A program made the position numbers and the translations under genes. This document shows, in pieces, positions 33,698-45,587 of a stretch of DNA of 64,000 nt. How positions within the stretch are numbered: position 1 is the first letter of the stretch; each line of letters starts with the position of its first letter. The stretch comes from Sugiyamaella lignohabitans (Eukaryota > Ascomycota > Dipodascomycetes > Dipodascales > Trichomonascaceae): positions 2,108,001-2,172,000 of the forward strand of contig NC_031671.1 of NCBI RefSeq assembly GCF_001640025.1, read 5' to 3'. The notes under the pieces were generated by a model, which was not told where the DNA came from, did no database searches, and was given only the letters and a program-made list of their open reading frames with translations.

Positions 33698-36047
33698 TTA
33701 GACCTTTTCTCGTTTGATGCGGTGGTCGTCGGGGCCAAGGTCGTTGTCGTTTTCTTCTGCTTTGCGTTTGACGCTGGCGATGATGCTGGCCAGGTCGATG
33801 GGTGCAGGGGCTGCTGCCGGTGGTGGAGTCGGTCTGCTGGATGCTGGTGTGGTTCCAAGGATTCGTTGGAGCAGGTCACCACCTGAACGTTCGGCTTCCG
33901 CATAGCACGTGGCGTGGAAAATGCGGTTTTGCACTCTCATGGCGTTTTTCCACACCCATTCTTCTTCGTCGTCGTCCCATACCGAGTTGAACTTCTCTTG
34001 ACAGATAGGACAGGGGAGTGCAGCCAGCCGTTTGTCTGACGGAGCAATCACTTTGCGGTTCCTTAGCTCCTCGAGATCCAATTCCTTCAATTCGGATTTC
34101 GACTTGCCAGAACCTCCTTTCTTGTCTCCATCATCATCGTCAGGTGCGATACCCAAGATCTCCTCCTCGTCCTTGTATTCTATCCACTGCTCGGCAGTCA
34201 AGTACCAGCATCGGCTTTGTGACCTGTTCTCGTCTAAAAGCCGTTTGTTGACTCGGAAATGCCAGTCCAAATGGGCTGATTTTAAATGCTGTTGGTCGTT
34301 GCGGAATCTCTTACCGCAATTACTACACTGGTTGGGAATGTCACTATATAGTTTCTCAATCAGAGACGGTCGTGGTTTCTGCAGCGATATGCTATTCAAG
34401 TCGACGACTTCTGTAAGAGGAGTGCCTGATCTAGATCCTGGCTCGGTAGATGACGCTCTACTGGATCCGTTCAGATTCAGTAATCCTGCTGATGTGAGTG
34501 AACTAATTAATGATGCTGGTAATGCAGCAGCTCCCGGACCTTTGGTTCCACTAGCTCCACCACCAGGACCGGTGGGAATTGGTTGTTGCTGTGCTCGTGG
34601 TCCCGTTGGTAAACCAACAGGAAGACCACCGGGACGAGCATTGGCAATAGGAGCAGCATTGGATCCAGTCAGGAAATTAGGACCTGGAGAGTTACGATGG
34701 TCTCCGCGTCTCGATCCGTGGTTCGGGCCAGGTCCGTGACCTGGGCCAAATCCGGGTCCACCGGGCCCGTAATTCCTGTCATTGTAACCATATGGACCTC
34801 CATTGGGTCCGTTGTTATATGGAGGATATTGATCGTATCCTGGACCGCCCATAGGGCCACCTGGTCCTCCTGGTCCTCCCGGTCCGTTTGGTCCACCAGG
34901 ACCACCTGGTCCCATTCTTTGACCGAGTCTCTCCATTTCCTTTTGTGAAAATACAACCAGCTGTTTCTGAATGGACGGTAACATAGTGGTGGGTAAAGGT
35001 TGTGTCGAAATGACTTTTCGAAGTTGAGATAAAATAGCAAGCTGTTTCTCGGCATCGACATCATTGGAATCGTAAGCCTTACGCTGGCCAGTCAAATCAA
35101 TTAACCGATCGATTTCTACTAACAAGGCCGGTTGGCTCAATGGATTCTGGTTGTCACTAAATGCCTGGAGATTGTTGTATTGCTGTTGTTGCTGTTGTTG
35201 GGCTTGATGCATTTGTTGCATTTGCAACTGTTGTTGTTCTTGTTGGTATCTACGTCGTAATTGTTCTTCCATCGTCGCTTTGGCATGTGCCAGAAACTTT
35301 TCAATCTTACTCATTTGGCTGGATGGAAACAGCGTAGTACCTGTAAGAGGCGACACCTCTTTCCAAGTATCGAATAGCTGGCCCAGTTTGACCCGAATAC
35401 TTTCTTGGACCGATGTGAAAGCTTCTGTAAACGTCTTGAACAGATTGGTACCGAAGTACGTATTATAAGGAGGGCCAACATTTTTACAGATGGAATCTAA
35501 CAGATATAGAGCTGGTAATTTATAACCAGGCGGGCACTGATAATTTTGTTAGTATGGAGGTCAACCGTACACAAGCTATACAAACAGACTACAGAACCGA
35601 ATGACACGCTCTAGATGCCATAGCAAACACTATAGATAATAGACTAGTATGTAACTGGATCAGTGCAAACAAGCATGTCCAAATATTATCAACTATTGTG
35701 ACAAAATATAGCTACTTTGCTCAGCTTGCTAGCTTGCTCGCTTGTCTTCTGGCGTGTCGGTCGGGTGCTATTGCAACAACCACAACGACAATCATCTGTT
35801 TAATATAGTTTCTCACTACTACGCTTGCAGTGAAAAAAAGTTCAGATGGTCTGTCTCTTCTGCCAGTATCAATATTACTTACCTTATGAATATGCTCCTC
35901 AATGGCCTTTGCTATAATCTGAGCATGCTGAATGTTCTCCTGAGCTATCACCGTCAGGTTGGTGATAATAGGACGTGAGTTGAACGTCAGTTCCTGAAGC
36001 GAATCTAAATAGTCCAAACGAATCTGTTCGTCGTCCTGCTCAGCCAT
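33698..36047 (-). CDS. PCF11: Cleavage/polyadenylation factor IA subunit Pcf11, two exons
   Basis: Exon 1 36047-35883 (55 codons), intron 35882-35537 (GTAAGT ... CTAAC ... CAG) and exon 2 35536-33698; 667 residues. The join rebuilds a CTD-interaction domain: EEHIHK then CPPGYKLPALYLLDSICKN, residues 1-125. This domain binds phospho-Ser2 of the RNA polymerase II tail. A Gln-rich stretch (about 165-190) and a Gly/Pro/Asn-rich region (about 270-370) follow. Near the end are two zinc-binding parts, CSNCGKRF...H...H and CPICQEKF, flanking the Clp1-binding region as in Pcf11. Pcf11 couples 3' cleavage and transcription termination. Its 3' end abuts a GC element pair. Confidence 0.93.
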
Positions 36048-36688
36048 TGTTGACAGTTTTTTTTTAAAACCCAATATTTGACAAAAAAAATTATCAGTAA
36101 TCAAAATAATCAAACCGATTTCCGACAAAAAATGATTCCAAAAACCAGTACAAGTGAAAATAAAACCTGAAAGACTATTGCAAACTATGAACAGTCTGTG
36201 TCGATGCTAGAGTTTCACCAGATACCTTAGTTCAGGCTCTTTCTCGCAATCTCTTTTCCCCTTGTTCACTTATAACTGGCTAGAACCCGCACAGAAATAA
36301 ATCTACAAAACAAGGATGTTTCACAATCTATTTCTTTATATATATAATATTTAACTGTGCTTGTTTGTTTTACTCGCTTACTAAACTGTCAGCAATGTAT
36401 CCTCCACCAGACTCAACAGCTCGGCAAACCAAAACTATTCCGGTCCTTTCCTGGTCAAACCACCTTCTCTTTTGCACTTGACTGCAAATACACAAAAGGC
36501 ACGATCGAACCTGTACAAAAAACCAAAAAAAAACTTGTAGTCACAAACTGATGCTGATGCTGTTGTTGGCAAGAACGAGAAATTGCTTTATGTACGAACA
36601 TCCTATATAACCCTGCCAGCCACCTGCTTATCAAACCGCTGTCACAGTTATGCCGTTATCACGTGATGGTGTTCGAGGAGTGGGACCG

Positions 36689-36748
36689 GCCTCCGGCGGC
36701 TGGGGCGGAGCCCCAGACCCCGTGGCTCCTCTCGCTTCGCTCGAGTCG
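36689..36748 (+). repeat. GC hairpin element, forward
   Basis: Canonical copy with GGGGCGGAGCCCC core. Partner of the reverse copy 150 bp to the right. Confidence 0.93.
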
Positions 36749-36898
36749 GGCATGGGGTGTCCAGATTCGTGTTGGCTGATGTTTGGAGCAAGTTTGAGAC
36801 CGGGTAGTGACGTATTCAAGATGCAGGGACCCTTCTTGCTTTGACCCTGCGCCAACCATCTACCCTCCCCCAAACTCAGCGAGGGTCCCCAAAACATC

Positions 36899-36959
36899 CG
36901 ACTCGAGCGAAGCGAGAGGAGCAACGGGGTCTGGGGCGGAGCCCCAGCCGCCGGAGGCA
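36899..36959 (-). repeat. GC hairpin element, reverse
   Basis: Canonical reverse copy (CGACTCGAGCGAAGCGAGAG ... GCCGCCGGAGGC). Confidence 0.93.
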
Positions 36960-37512
36960 AGGGCACCGTTCCCCCAGAGTAAAGTGAAACGCGAGGAACC
37001 CGACGTGGCGAGCGCCGATACCGCTCCGAGCCCGAGAAGCGCCCGCAGGAGGGAAATGACTTCCCCACTATCGGCGAGGCTGTTGGGACTTCGCTATTTA
37101 AAGCGGAGCCAACGCTCGAATGAAAATGCAGCCAAATTGAGAAATTATTTCACGGTGGTGGGTAGCCGTGCGTTCTGAGTCAATCTGAAAAATCTCAGGG
37201 ACATCGGATTTGGGTTATCTATCAGCAGCAGGAGCAGCGAGCAGTACAGTAATTTTTTTTATAGGACAATTGTATCCGTCGATCTTTCAGGTCAACAATA
37301 GAGAGAGGAAGTTTTACATTGTGCAAAAAGTTTTTTTTTTCTTTTTTTTTCTAAATATTGTTCAATTCTGGTGTGTTTCTTTACATATCGAGACGTAGAA
37401 ATCAGGATAATAATCAATAGAATCATTATTAGAATTGTGCCTCATATCATTGGTCACAAATAAGAGCAGAAAAATCATTGACTCTTCATCTATCGCATCT
37501 TAAAAATATACA

Positions 37513-38872
37513 ATGTCTCCACACTCGACTACTGACAAGAAGCAGTCTGGATCTGCTCGTGTCCTCGGCTCTGGTAAGTAACTGTGTCTGTTGATAAAGG
37601 AGATAAATGGCACATTGCGTGGTTATCGAGCTAGTTTGGTTGTTATCAGTCCATGAGTATCGTGCTTCACTGCCTCAATTTTGTGAAATTTGGTGGTACA
37701 CTTTGTTGACCGGCTCTCTGTTCTGATATATTGGTTTTCGACACATCCAAGCATACGGCCTATAAATGGTTTCTATAGCCAAGAAATAACCAATGGAATA
37801 ACCAATGGTGTTTCCCTGTTCAAAAATTCTGGTACGCTATACAGTACGCTATACACACGAACGACTGGCAGGTGAACCAATCCTCTATCATGACTCGATC
37901 CTATACGATCCAAGCAACTCGTGCGAAGCAGGAGCCAAGGGGTCTGGTGCGTAGCCCCAGCTGCGGGAGGCAAGACCCCACCCCCTAGTGTAACCGAAGT
38001 TCTAACACAGTTTAGCCACTGCCGGTATCTGCGAGCTGGCGGTGTTCCACCCTGTGGACACTATTGCCAAGCGTCTTATGAGTAACCATGGTCGAGTGAC
38101 CAGTTTGAGCCAGTTGAACGCTGTTATTTTCAAGGATAAGGCCGACGCCAGTGTGGGTCGTCGTGCCGTGTCGCTTTTCCCTGGTTTGGGATATGCTGCC
38201 TGTTACAAGATTCTGCAAAGAGTTTATAAGTACGGAGGTCAGCCCGTTGCCAATGAGTTTTTGGGTGCTAACTACAAACAACAATTCGAGAATGCGTTTG
38301 GCCCTAAGACTGGTAAGGCTATTATGTCAGCCACTGCTGGTAGTTTGATCGGTATTGGAGAGATTGTTCTATTGCCTTTGGACGTTTTGAAGATCAAACG
38401 TCAGACTAACCCCGAGTCGTTCCGTGGTAGAGGTTTCCTCAAGGTGATTGCTGACGAAGGATTCGGGTTGTACCGTGGCTGGGGCTGGACCGCCGCCCGT
38501 AATGCCCCTGGATCGTTTGCTCTTTTCGGAGGTTCTGCATTTGCTAAGGAGTTTATTTTCAAGCTGCAAGATTACTCTTCTGCCACCTGGACCCAGAACT
38601 TTGTTGCCTCTATCTTCGGTGCTTCGGCCAGTTTGATTGTCTCAGCTCCTTTGGACGTCATCAAGACCCGTATTCAGAACAGAAACTTCGATAACCCAGA
38701 GTCCGGTTTCAACATTCTCAAGAACATGGCCAAGAACGAGGGTTTCTCGGCCTTTTTCAAGGGTCTTGTTCCTAAGTTGCTCACCACTGGTCCCAAGCTC
38801 GTGTTCTCGTTCGCTCTTGCTCAAACCCTCATCCCTGCCTTTGACAAGATCCTCTCACCCCCCAAGCTCTAA
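37513..38872 (+). CDS. GGC1: Mitochondrial GTP/GDP carrier, two exons
   Basis: Exons 37513-37573 and 38016-38872, 305 residues. The intron has GTAAGT at 37574, CTAAC at 38002-38006 and TTTAG at 38011-38015. Exon 1 codes only about 20 residues, and the join gives VLGSATAGICELAVFHPVDTI. The three carrier motifs read HPVDTIAKR, LPLDVLKIKR and APLDVIKTRI, and the intervening stretches (LMSNHG, KIKRQTNPESFRGRGF, RGWGWTAARNAPGSFALFGG) are those of Ggc1/Yhm1. It imports GTP and exports GDP across the inner membrane and affects mitochondrial iron balance. The intron carries one reverse GC element. Confidence 0.95.
37917..37972 (-). repeat. GC hairpin element, reverse, inside the GGC1 intron
   Basis: Decayed copy (GGTCTGGTGCGTAGCCCC core, CTGCGGGAGGC end) about 30 bp before the branch point. 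It is the only intronic copy whose single arm is opposite to the gene. Confidence 0.85.
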
Positions 38873-39348
38873 ACATAGACTCTCTAATGTAATTTCTCCT
38901 CTCGCTCCTCAAGTGTAGTCTTCTCTGCCACCGGCGGCTGGGGCGGAGCCCCAGACCCCGTAGCTCCTCTCGCTGCGCTCGAGTCGTTGCCTCGACGGTC
39001 CCACTGGATTTATACAGGGTCAATGTTAAGGATTTTAGGGATTGAGGATAATTTTTGCTCATTGGGAATGAGCTTTTGTGTCGTTTGGACCCTGTTGCTT
39101 ACCCCTTAACCCTTACCCGCAATGATCGTCTGTATGATAGTTAACTAAGGTGCATATATATAATAAATGATGTTCGTCTTCTCCACATTTCTGAACTTGA
39201 ATGTAAACAAAAGAAGAGGCAAAGTTCGCAAATTGCGGTTATTTTCCTACGAAAGTGTAGTTTTCAAGTCAATATAGCGTGTTTGCTATTGTTCATATCG
39301 TGGATAAGAATCTGTTGATTGTTTGTGTTCTGCCTGTTGTTTGTCGAG
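38873..39348. other. Intergenic between GGC1 and the PUF gene
   Basis: GC element at 38927-38987, then the PUF gene's upstream region. Confidence 0.55.
38927..38987 (+). repeat. GC hairpin element, forward, 55 bp after the GGC1 stop
   Basis: GCCACCGGCGGCTGGGGC start, GGGGCGGAGCCCC core, intact tail, followed by GACGGTCCC. GGC1 orientation. Confidence 0.92.
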
Positions 39349-42300
39349 ATGGATCTGGGGCAGCATCGCTCGCTGTCGCCATCTCCGGCTTTGTCTCAGA
39401 CATCTTTCAAACACCATCTGTTGTCAAATCATTTCGCTGAGAGCATTGTAAATGGCCTTTATGACACAGACTCAAATTCATTGGACAAGAGTGCTACCAG
39501 TTCACAACCGGATTTGGTTGCTGACAGCACTCTAATTGCAGACCCTAAACTGGCTCTTCTATCATATGACGATGACAATTCTGCTCTTAGTCCTGCTAGT
39601 TCTGTTGATAGTGGTAATTCCAAATCTATTCATGCTACAGTTCCATCTATTAGTCAGACAGCTAGAGCTGATAGTTCAGCAAGTGCTAGCAAGACCCAGG
39701 GTGTTACTCCTTATTCTACTTCCTTCTGGGGATCCATTACTTGCTTGTATCCCTCTGTCACAGGTCAGAATTCATTTACAAGCCAATCCAGTATATCTTC
39801 TATCTTGTTACCGAAAGAGAAGGAATTTAATCATTTGTCATCGGAATCTAGAACTTCTACTAATGCTCTTTCTGGCATGGACGAAGCTCTGGCTCACTCT
39901 CCGGCTTCATCATACGCATCTATTTCTTCATCCAAATCTCAAGCTGATAATGGATTCCAGAATTATATCACTAACTCAATTCCTAACTCTAACCAGACAA
40001 ATAATTGTCCCGTCGGCCCCATGTCGCAACCACTTTCTATTGGGGCCACCCCCAGAACATCTGATCCTGGCAAGGAAGATAATATGGCTATAATTTCTCC
40101 ACGCCTAAAATCTACTGCTTTGCTCTCTTCCTCTGATCAAGGCAGTGTATTTGGGTTTCCAGGAAGAGCTGTTCCGAGCAGACCCAGAGCTGGCACCTTT
40201 GGTACCGCTGGTAATAGCGACGACCGAGATAATGGTATTAACAGCATTGGTAGTATACTCAATGGACCAGGAATGGCCTCTATTTCTCATAGAGAGTCTC
40301 TTTTTCAATCAAACAACCCCATATTAGGAAAAAGTCAGAAGGAAGCTGAAGTTCTAGCAGCTGTTGCAGCTCCCAAAATCTCATCAGCCTCTGCTACTAG
40401 TACTTCTGCTGTTAACCCTTCAGTTCAGCTTCAAGGATGGCTTCCACATGGTCTTTACCAAACATCTCTCCTCCAGCCAGTTTCAAATATGTTAGATTCG
40501 ACGAATATGGGAGGACCTACCATCAATCAGAGTTCGAAAGCGGCCCCAAATCATATTAATGGCAACGCGTTTGATGAGCTGCAAAGAGTGCAATTTGAAT
40601 TATCGCTGGCTAATATGGAAGTAGAACGTCTTCGAAATGAGCTCAGCCAGCTACAAATCGCTGAATCCAGCAAAGCTTATCAAGCCCAAGACGGTATTTC
40701 GGGGACTGGGATTTTGAACAACGATAACCTTCGTGTTCCGTTTGATATAAACAGACCCATGACCACACGATCACCTGCCCCACCACTATTTGCCGGATCT
40801 CAAGTTCCATTGAATTGCCCTACTCCTGGTCCACTGTTGGTTCCTACCCCAGGACAAGCTCCTCCTACTTGGTACAACCCGCCAATGGATAGACAAGTTC
40901 TTCGTAATACAAATGCTGATAGTGGTCAGACAACTGATTCTCGTACGAATTTCAATTTTAATCTCCAAATGGGTCAAACTGCCGTTTTGTCTCCAAACCT
41001 AAGTGCAGATTCAAACAACCCCCATCTTCTGTACTATCCACCCACCACTTCGCCTATTGCCACTTCTCCTTTACTTACGAATCCATACGAAGATTACTTG
41101 TATAATCAGTACGAACCACAGCAATCTAATAAGATGGTTCCACCTGGAGTAGTCGACAGTGCCAGTGCAGCGGTCGCCGCAGGGCTTATAGAATCGACCG
41201 ATACGTTCTATCCCATTAACTTTCAAAACGAGCCTTTGAACTACCGGAAATTGCTGGAACGGAGTGTGGGCTGTGATTGGAAGCTAATTATAGATCGAAT
41301 TATTATGGACAACGACCAACAGGCGTCAATATTCTTACAACAAAAGCTCAAATCCGCTACAAAAGTACATAAAGCGGCTATCATTTCGGCCATTATCGAC
41401 CAAGCATATCTTCTAATGGTCAATAGATTTGGCAACTTTTTAATTCAAAGGTGTTTTGAATATGGCTCTCCAGAAGAGATTGCTGGTATCACTCGCAGCA
41501 TGCATGGCCATGTTGTGATGCTAGCTATGGACCCCTTCGGGTGTCATGTAATACAGAAAACCCTTGATTGTGTTGATAGAGATACCAAGTTACTTATTAT
41601 AGATGAAATGCTCACTAATGTCAAAGAGACAATGGTACACCACTATGCTTGTCATGTATGGCAGAAGTTGTTTGAGCTTCGCTGGAATGGCTCCATTCCT
41701 CCTCGCTTCATGCAGCAAGTCAATTCTGAGCTGACTGGTTCTTGGGTCGAGGTAGCCCTTGGCGAGACTGGATCTTTGGTTGTCCAAAATATATTTGAAA
41801 ATTGTGCGCCTGAAGATAAGAAACCCTGCATTGACGAGATTGTGAACAATCTCGACACAGTTATTCGTGGCCAATGGGGTAATTGGGTGATCCAGCATAT
41901 GGTTGAACATGCTTCTGAACCATACCGACAAACAGTCATTGATTTAATTGTTGACTCAGCAGCCATTTATAGTGTCGACCAATTCGCTTCTAAAACTGTC
42001 GAAAAAATGTTGAAAATGGGCGACAAGGAAATCATACAAGCCTTCCTAAACAAAGTGATTCAAAAGCATCCTGATCGTCCCCGTATTCCCCTCATTGACA
42101 GTATGGTGAATGGTATCCTTCTATGGATTGGTAATGCTTCAGTTCCTGGCTCTGCCAGTAAAGCTAGACTTGCAATCCTTGCTAGCTCGGTTGTTTATCA
42201 AGCGTTTTTTCCGATTCTGTTAACGTTATCTGAATTGTTTCTAACTCTTTTTAGTTGCTTCTGATGCCCATGGAAATTATCTCATTCAATATATTCTGAA

Positions 42301-42478
42301 CTCAGGGACCTCTCAACAGAAAGAAACTGTCGCCAATCATCTCAGAAAACACATGGTATCATTGAGAGGGTCAAAATGGGGTAGCAAATGTGCGTCCTTA
42401 ATTGATCGAAATAGGAGCACATCTTCGACCATTGCTTTGCGAACCCTCACTAGGGAATCCAGACTAGCTCCAAAATAG
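39349..42478 (+). CDS. PUF-domain RNA-binding protein (Jsn1/Puf2-like), two exons
   Basis: Exons 39349-42100 and 42255-42478, 991 residues. The donor is GTATGG; the acceptor TTTTTAG follows CTAAC at 42241-42245 (preceded by TT). The join gives PRIPLIDIASDAHGNYLIQY, restoring a Puf repeat. The N-terminal half is Ser/Thr/Asn-rich and disordered; a coiled coil is likely at about 410-445 (FDELQRVQFELSLANMEVER). Puf repeats run from about 640 to 960, with FGNFLIQRCFE, FGCHVIQKTLD, YACHVWQKLFE, TGSLVVQNIFE, WGNWVIQHMVE and FASKTVEKMLK. Such proteins bind 3' UTRs and repress or localise mRNAs. I see no clear RRM. The order and the PRIPLID linker resemble Jsn1/Puf2 more than Puf3. Confidence 0.88.
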
Positions 42479-43075
42479 CTCTAACTCAATGGTCCCATAG
42501 TCTCACTGTTATGTATCTGCTTGCTTATCTGGAAGAAAAATCATCTGACAACCATATCAAGAAAATTTAAACAACTATTCTCCCAGTTCGTGGATTTACC
42601 TACTATTATCATACTGCTTGCGTTACGACTTTCTATTAGCATATTTTTTATTTTTCATATTCACTTATCATTCAGAATTAACCCTCTTCGTATAATGAAC
42701 CGACATGTTTTACTCCTGTGTGTTATTCCTTTTTCATACCCCTGATTTTATTGTGTTATTCGTTGCTGATAATAGACGACAATTGACTAATCCATTATTT
42801 CAATTCCTTGGCGGCCAGGGCTCTGCCCCGCACCCCAAGTATCCTGCTTTAAAGAAACCCTCCGGGACCAGAAATCATTAGGAGCCGGCAAAAATCACAA
42901 GGTTAATGGAATAATATCAACCGACCCTGCATCCGCAAATTATTATTCTATCTAAAAACAAACTAACCTATTAACAAACCAAAGAGAAGCAAAATTATTT
43001 GACTGAACTCTCAAAATTCTGGAAGAACCAAGATATCAAACTATATAGATCAAGAGATCGTGAGATACATATGAA
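42479..43075. other. Left flank of the tandem array
   Basis: 3' UTR of the PUF gene and AT-rich DNA with a remnant GC element at 42807-42840. No gene. Confidence 0.55.
42807..42840 (+). repeat. GC hairpin element remnant, forward
   Basis: Only the core half is left (GGCGGCCAGGGCTCTGCCCC, then GCACCCC). About 330 bp after the PUF stop. Confidence 0.7.
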
Positions 43076-43105
43076 GCCTCCGGTGGTCTGCGACGTTGCA
43101 CCATA

Positions 43106-43732
43106 TGCCAGATGTGGTTTCCGAAGATGTATAGATGTTTCAGGTCTGAGATATTCGGAATACTTTTTATCCAAGTAGTTTGCGAAACCATTATCTAGAG
43201 ATAAGAATTATGAGAATAACTAGTTAACCTTCAAGATTCATGTAGTCTTACCCTAGAATAAAGTTATATGAAAGTAGGTTAAGTACTGGGAGTAATCGCA
43301 ATTGAAGGAAGCTTTTGTAAGGATAACAGATGTTTTAATATCTAAAAAATTAAAATAATTGAAAGAGCATAATATACTACCTTTATATAATACTTGAGAA
43401 CAAGAGGAAAAAATAGAAAAGAATCTTTGAAAAGAAAATGAGGCGAAATTATTAGATGAAACAAAACGTGGGTCAAATGATCAAGGAGAAGCGAGTGTGA
43501 AACGAGCTAAGGCAAACTGGAAACAAAGGAAGTGGAGCACACGACATTAGCTTCAACATGAAACTAATCAAGGACAAGTTATAGAGAGAGAAGTCGGCGA
43601 AGTCGACATGAGATGCAGAAGTATGCATTTGGAGTGATGTCGGAGAGCGGCAGGAAGACGGCTGACATGCGGAGCAGTCGGTAGACGTCGGGAGATAACG
43701 GAAAAAGCTATCGGGAAGCGGGAATCGTGACA
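43106..43732. mobile_element. Solo LTR, unit 1
   Basis: 627 bp beginning TGCCAGATGTGG and ending AATCGTGACA (TG...CA), flanked on both sides by the 5-base direct repeat CCATA (43101-43105 and 43733-43737). Unit 3 has the uninterrupted target: its GC element remnant aligns across the insertion point. A TATATAATA stretch inside is a possible promoter box. No retrotransposon coding sequence is present in the window, so the family is unknown. Frames inside (43473-43736) are not genes. Confidence 0.85.
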
Positions 43733-43737
43733 CCATA

Positions 43738-44148
43738 CCCCCTGGACCTTCACCCTTCGTTCCAGTCCAGAGTGGGAAGTAAAAATTCTAACCCCATTTC
43801 CATTTTGTATATAGATATTTCAGCTAGAGTTAGGATAAATACTGGGCGATGCAGATTATTATTTGTCACGTGATCGAAAATTTGGCATTTAGGACTGGAA
43901 TGTAGGTACTTTGTGAGTGTGAATATTTCATAGCAAGCCTGGAACGATAAGTTTGATGTATGTCGGACAGGTATTGAACTGGCTGGCCGACCCTGATAGG
44001 GGAGACTGAGATGTTTCCGTATTTACTCTGGTTGCTCTCCATGGGTTGATTCTTACGACATCTCAGTCCATAGTTGAATAAGATATTATTGAGGTGGACT
44101 TGCTTGCCGATAATTCTAAAAGCCAATAATTCTGGACATAGATTGGAG
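43738..44148. other. 3' flank of nuclease gene copy 1
   Basis: Right half of the split GC element (to about 43770), then the presumed 3' UTR of the minus-strand gene. An 86-codon frame at 43866-44126 is not conserved in unit 3. Confidence 0.5.
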
Positions 44149-45587
44149 TCATGACATGTCTACGTCGAAAATGTTGGTCAAGCGTCCCATCTTATGTTGA
44201 TCGCGAGCAACTTCGTGCATCTCACGTATTCTCCTTATCATATCGGGGTCTTCAGCCGCCATTGAATAGAGATACCTAATAAACTTCCGCCGAAGTGTAT
44301 GCTCACCTTCCACTTCAATGCTGCCGAAATGGGCGTTGATGGCGACATTATAATCATCGTCCACTTGATAATTGATGAAACCCCATTCTCCCAGTGTGGT
44401 CAAGACTGTGTGTCCCGTTGCATAGCAATAGGAGTACTTGGACAGCTGGGAGAGTAGGCGACGGGAATTTGCTGTGTTGCTCTCAATTATGCTTTGAAGG
44501 CTACTGACCGACCGCTTTTTACACTCCACAACCATGACAGTTTCGCCCTTACTGATGTAAATATCGGCCCTGGGTTCACGATTAGTGGGTGCCCGGTCCA
44601 AAGGGAGTGAGTAGTCGGCATTTTGACGCCCAATTGTATAAGGTCCTGGGGAATCACAATTAATAAGATGACTGGGTATATCTCCGAGATCACTGAGTAG
44701 TTTCTCAAAAGAGGAAATGAAAAGTGTGGTTCGACTGACTACGGGATGGTCGCTAACCAGGCTAACCAGTCTAGTTTGATCACTTTGAATGGCCTCATAG
44801 ACAAAAGACAAATATGCCGTGTAGGCCTCCTTTATTTTTCTGATATTTTTTTTGAGTAGCTTTGACGCATAATTGAAGTCTTCGCTACTGCTTATTATGT
44901 CTGTAGATGCAGCAATTAGAGCAGATTTGTATGTCACGGTCAAACTTTCCAGGCTCTTATCAAATATTTCTTTGTGATCTTCCATACCAGACTGTAGTTG
45001 CACTTTGTTTAACAATTTCGGGAATGAGTTGATTGTGTTTTTTAAATAATTCAACATTTCTTTGCACTCGTCTTGGAACGTATCAATCGCTTGCTTGAGC
45101 TGTGACTTTAGTTCTTTCTTGGCAGGGTCATAGTCATCATCGAGAAGTGGATTTATCAGCCCGGATATTAGATTTTCGAGAATGGCGTAAACCCACTCCT
45201 CGACTTCTGATTCGCTCGTGAAGGTCTTGGGGAGCGTTCTACCAGTAAAAGATTTCCCGCTTTTCAGCTTGTGGAATCTTGAAGGATTATCACTATTGAC
45301 AAGTTCCGTTAAAAAGTTGTCCAGGCCGAAGTTGTTATCAAATTCCTCATTGTCGTTGAAGACGATATTTCCATTGTACTCATAAAAGGGATTGATGGTG
45401 CTGCTGCGTGTGGAAATTGCAGTACGTGCTCTTTTAGGGGCAGGTGGTTCAATTGACTCACCGAGTCGGCTTATGATGTAACGGGTTGTTACCGGGGGCA
45501 GGTGAGCAATGATATCTGCTGAGCTCTGTTAGATCACTCCTCCAGTTTGCTGTACTGTCTCTACTTACGAGATTCACTGGTACTCAT
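44149..45587 (-). CDS. PD-(D/E)XK nuclease-like protein, array copy 1, two exons
   Basis: Exon 1 45587-45569 (19 nt), intron 45568-45519 (50 nt; GTAAGT, CTAAC, CAG) and exon 2 45518-44149; 462 residues. The small first exon was found from the splice signals and extends the visible 302-residue frame by 160. The N-terminus has a Pro-rich linker and basic PAPKRAR; the middle (about 165-270) is helical, with coiled-coil-like stretches. The C-terminal part has EPRADIYI (D325) and VMVVECKK (E338, K340), the D...ExK pattern of PD-(D/E)XK nucleases, followed by a helix with Gln. It is predicted to cut nucleic acid, by motif only. Head to head with the kinase-like gene. Confidence 0.78.

Larger units (their letters stand above)
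36048..37512. other. Divergent region PCF11 / GGC1
   Basis: About 1.46 kb. It holds a widely spaced inverted pair of GC elements (36689-36748 and 36899-36959) and a T-rich tract at 37329-37350. No gene supported. Confidence 0.55.

Noticed and set aside
43473..43736. 87-codon frame repeated in both array units (also 49029-49292)
   Set aside because: It lies inside the solo LTR, and its presence in two copies reflects duplication of DNA, not selection.
43866..44126. 86-codon frame just downstream of the nuclease gene (also 49422-49682), considered as a small third cassette gene
   Set aside because: The matching region of unit 3 does not preserve the frame or the peptide; probably 3' UTR.
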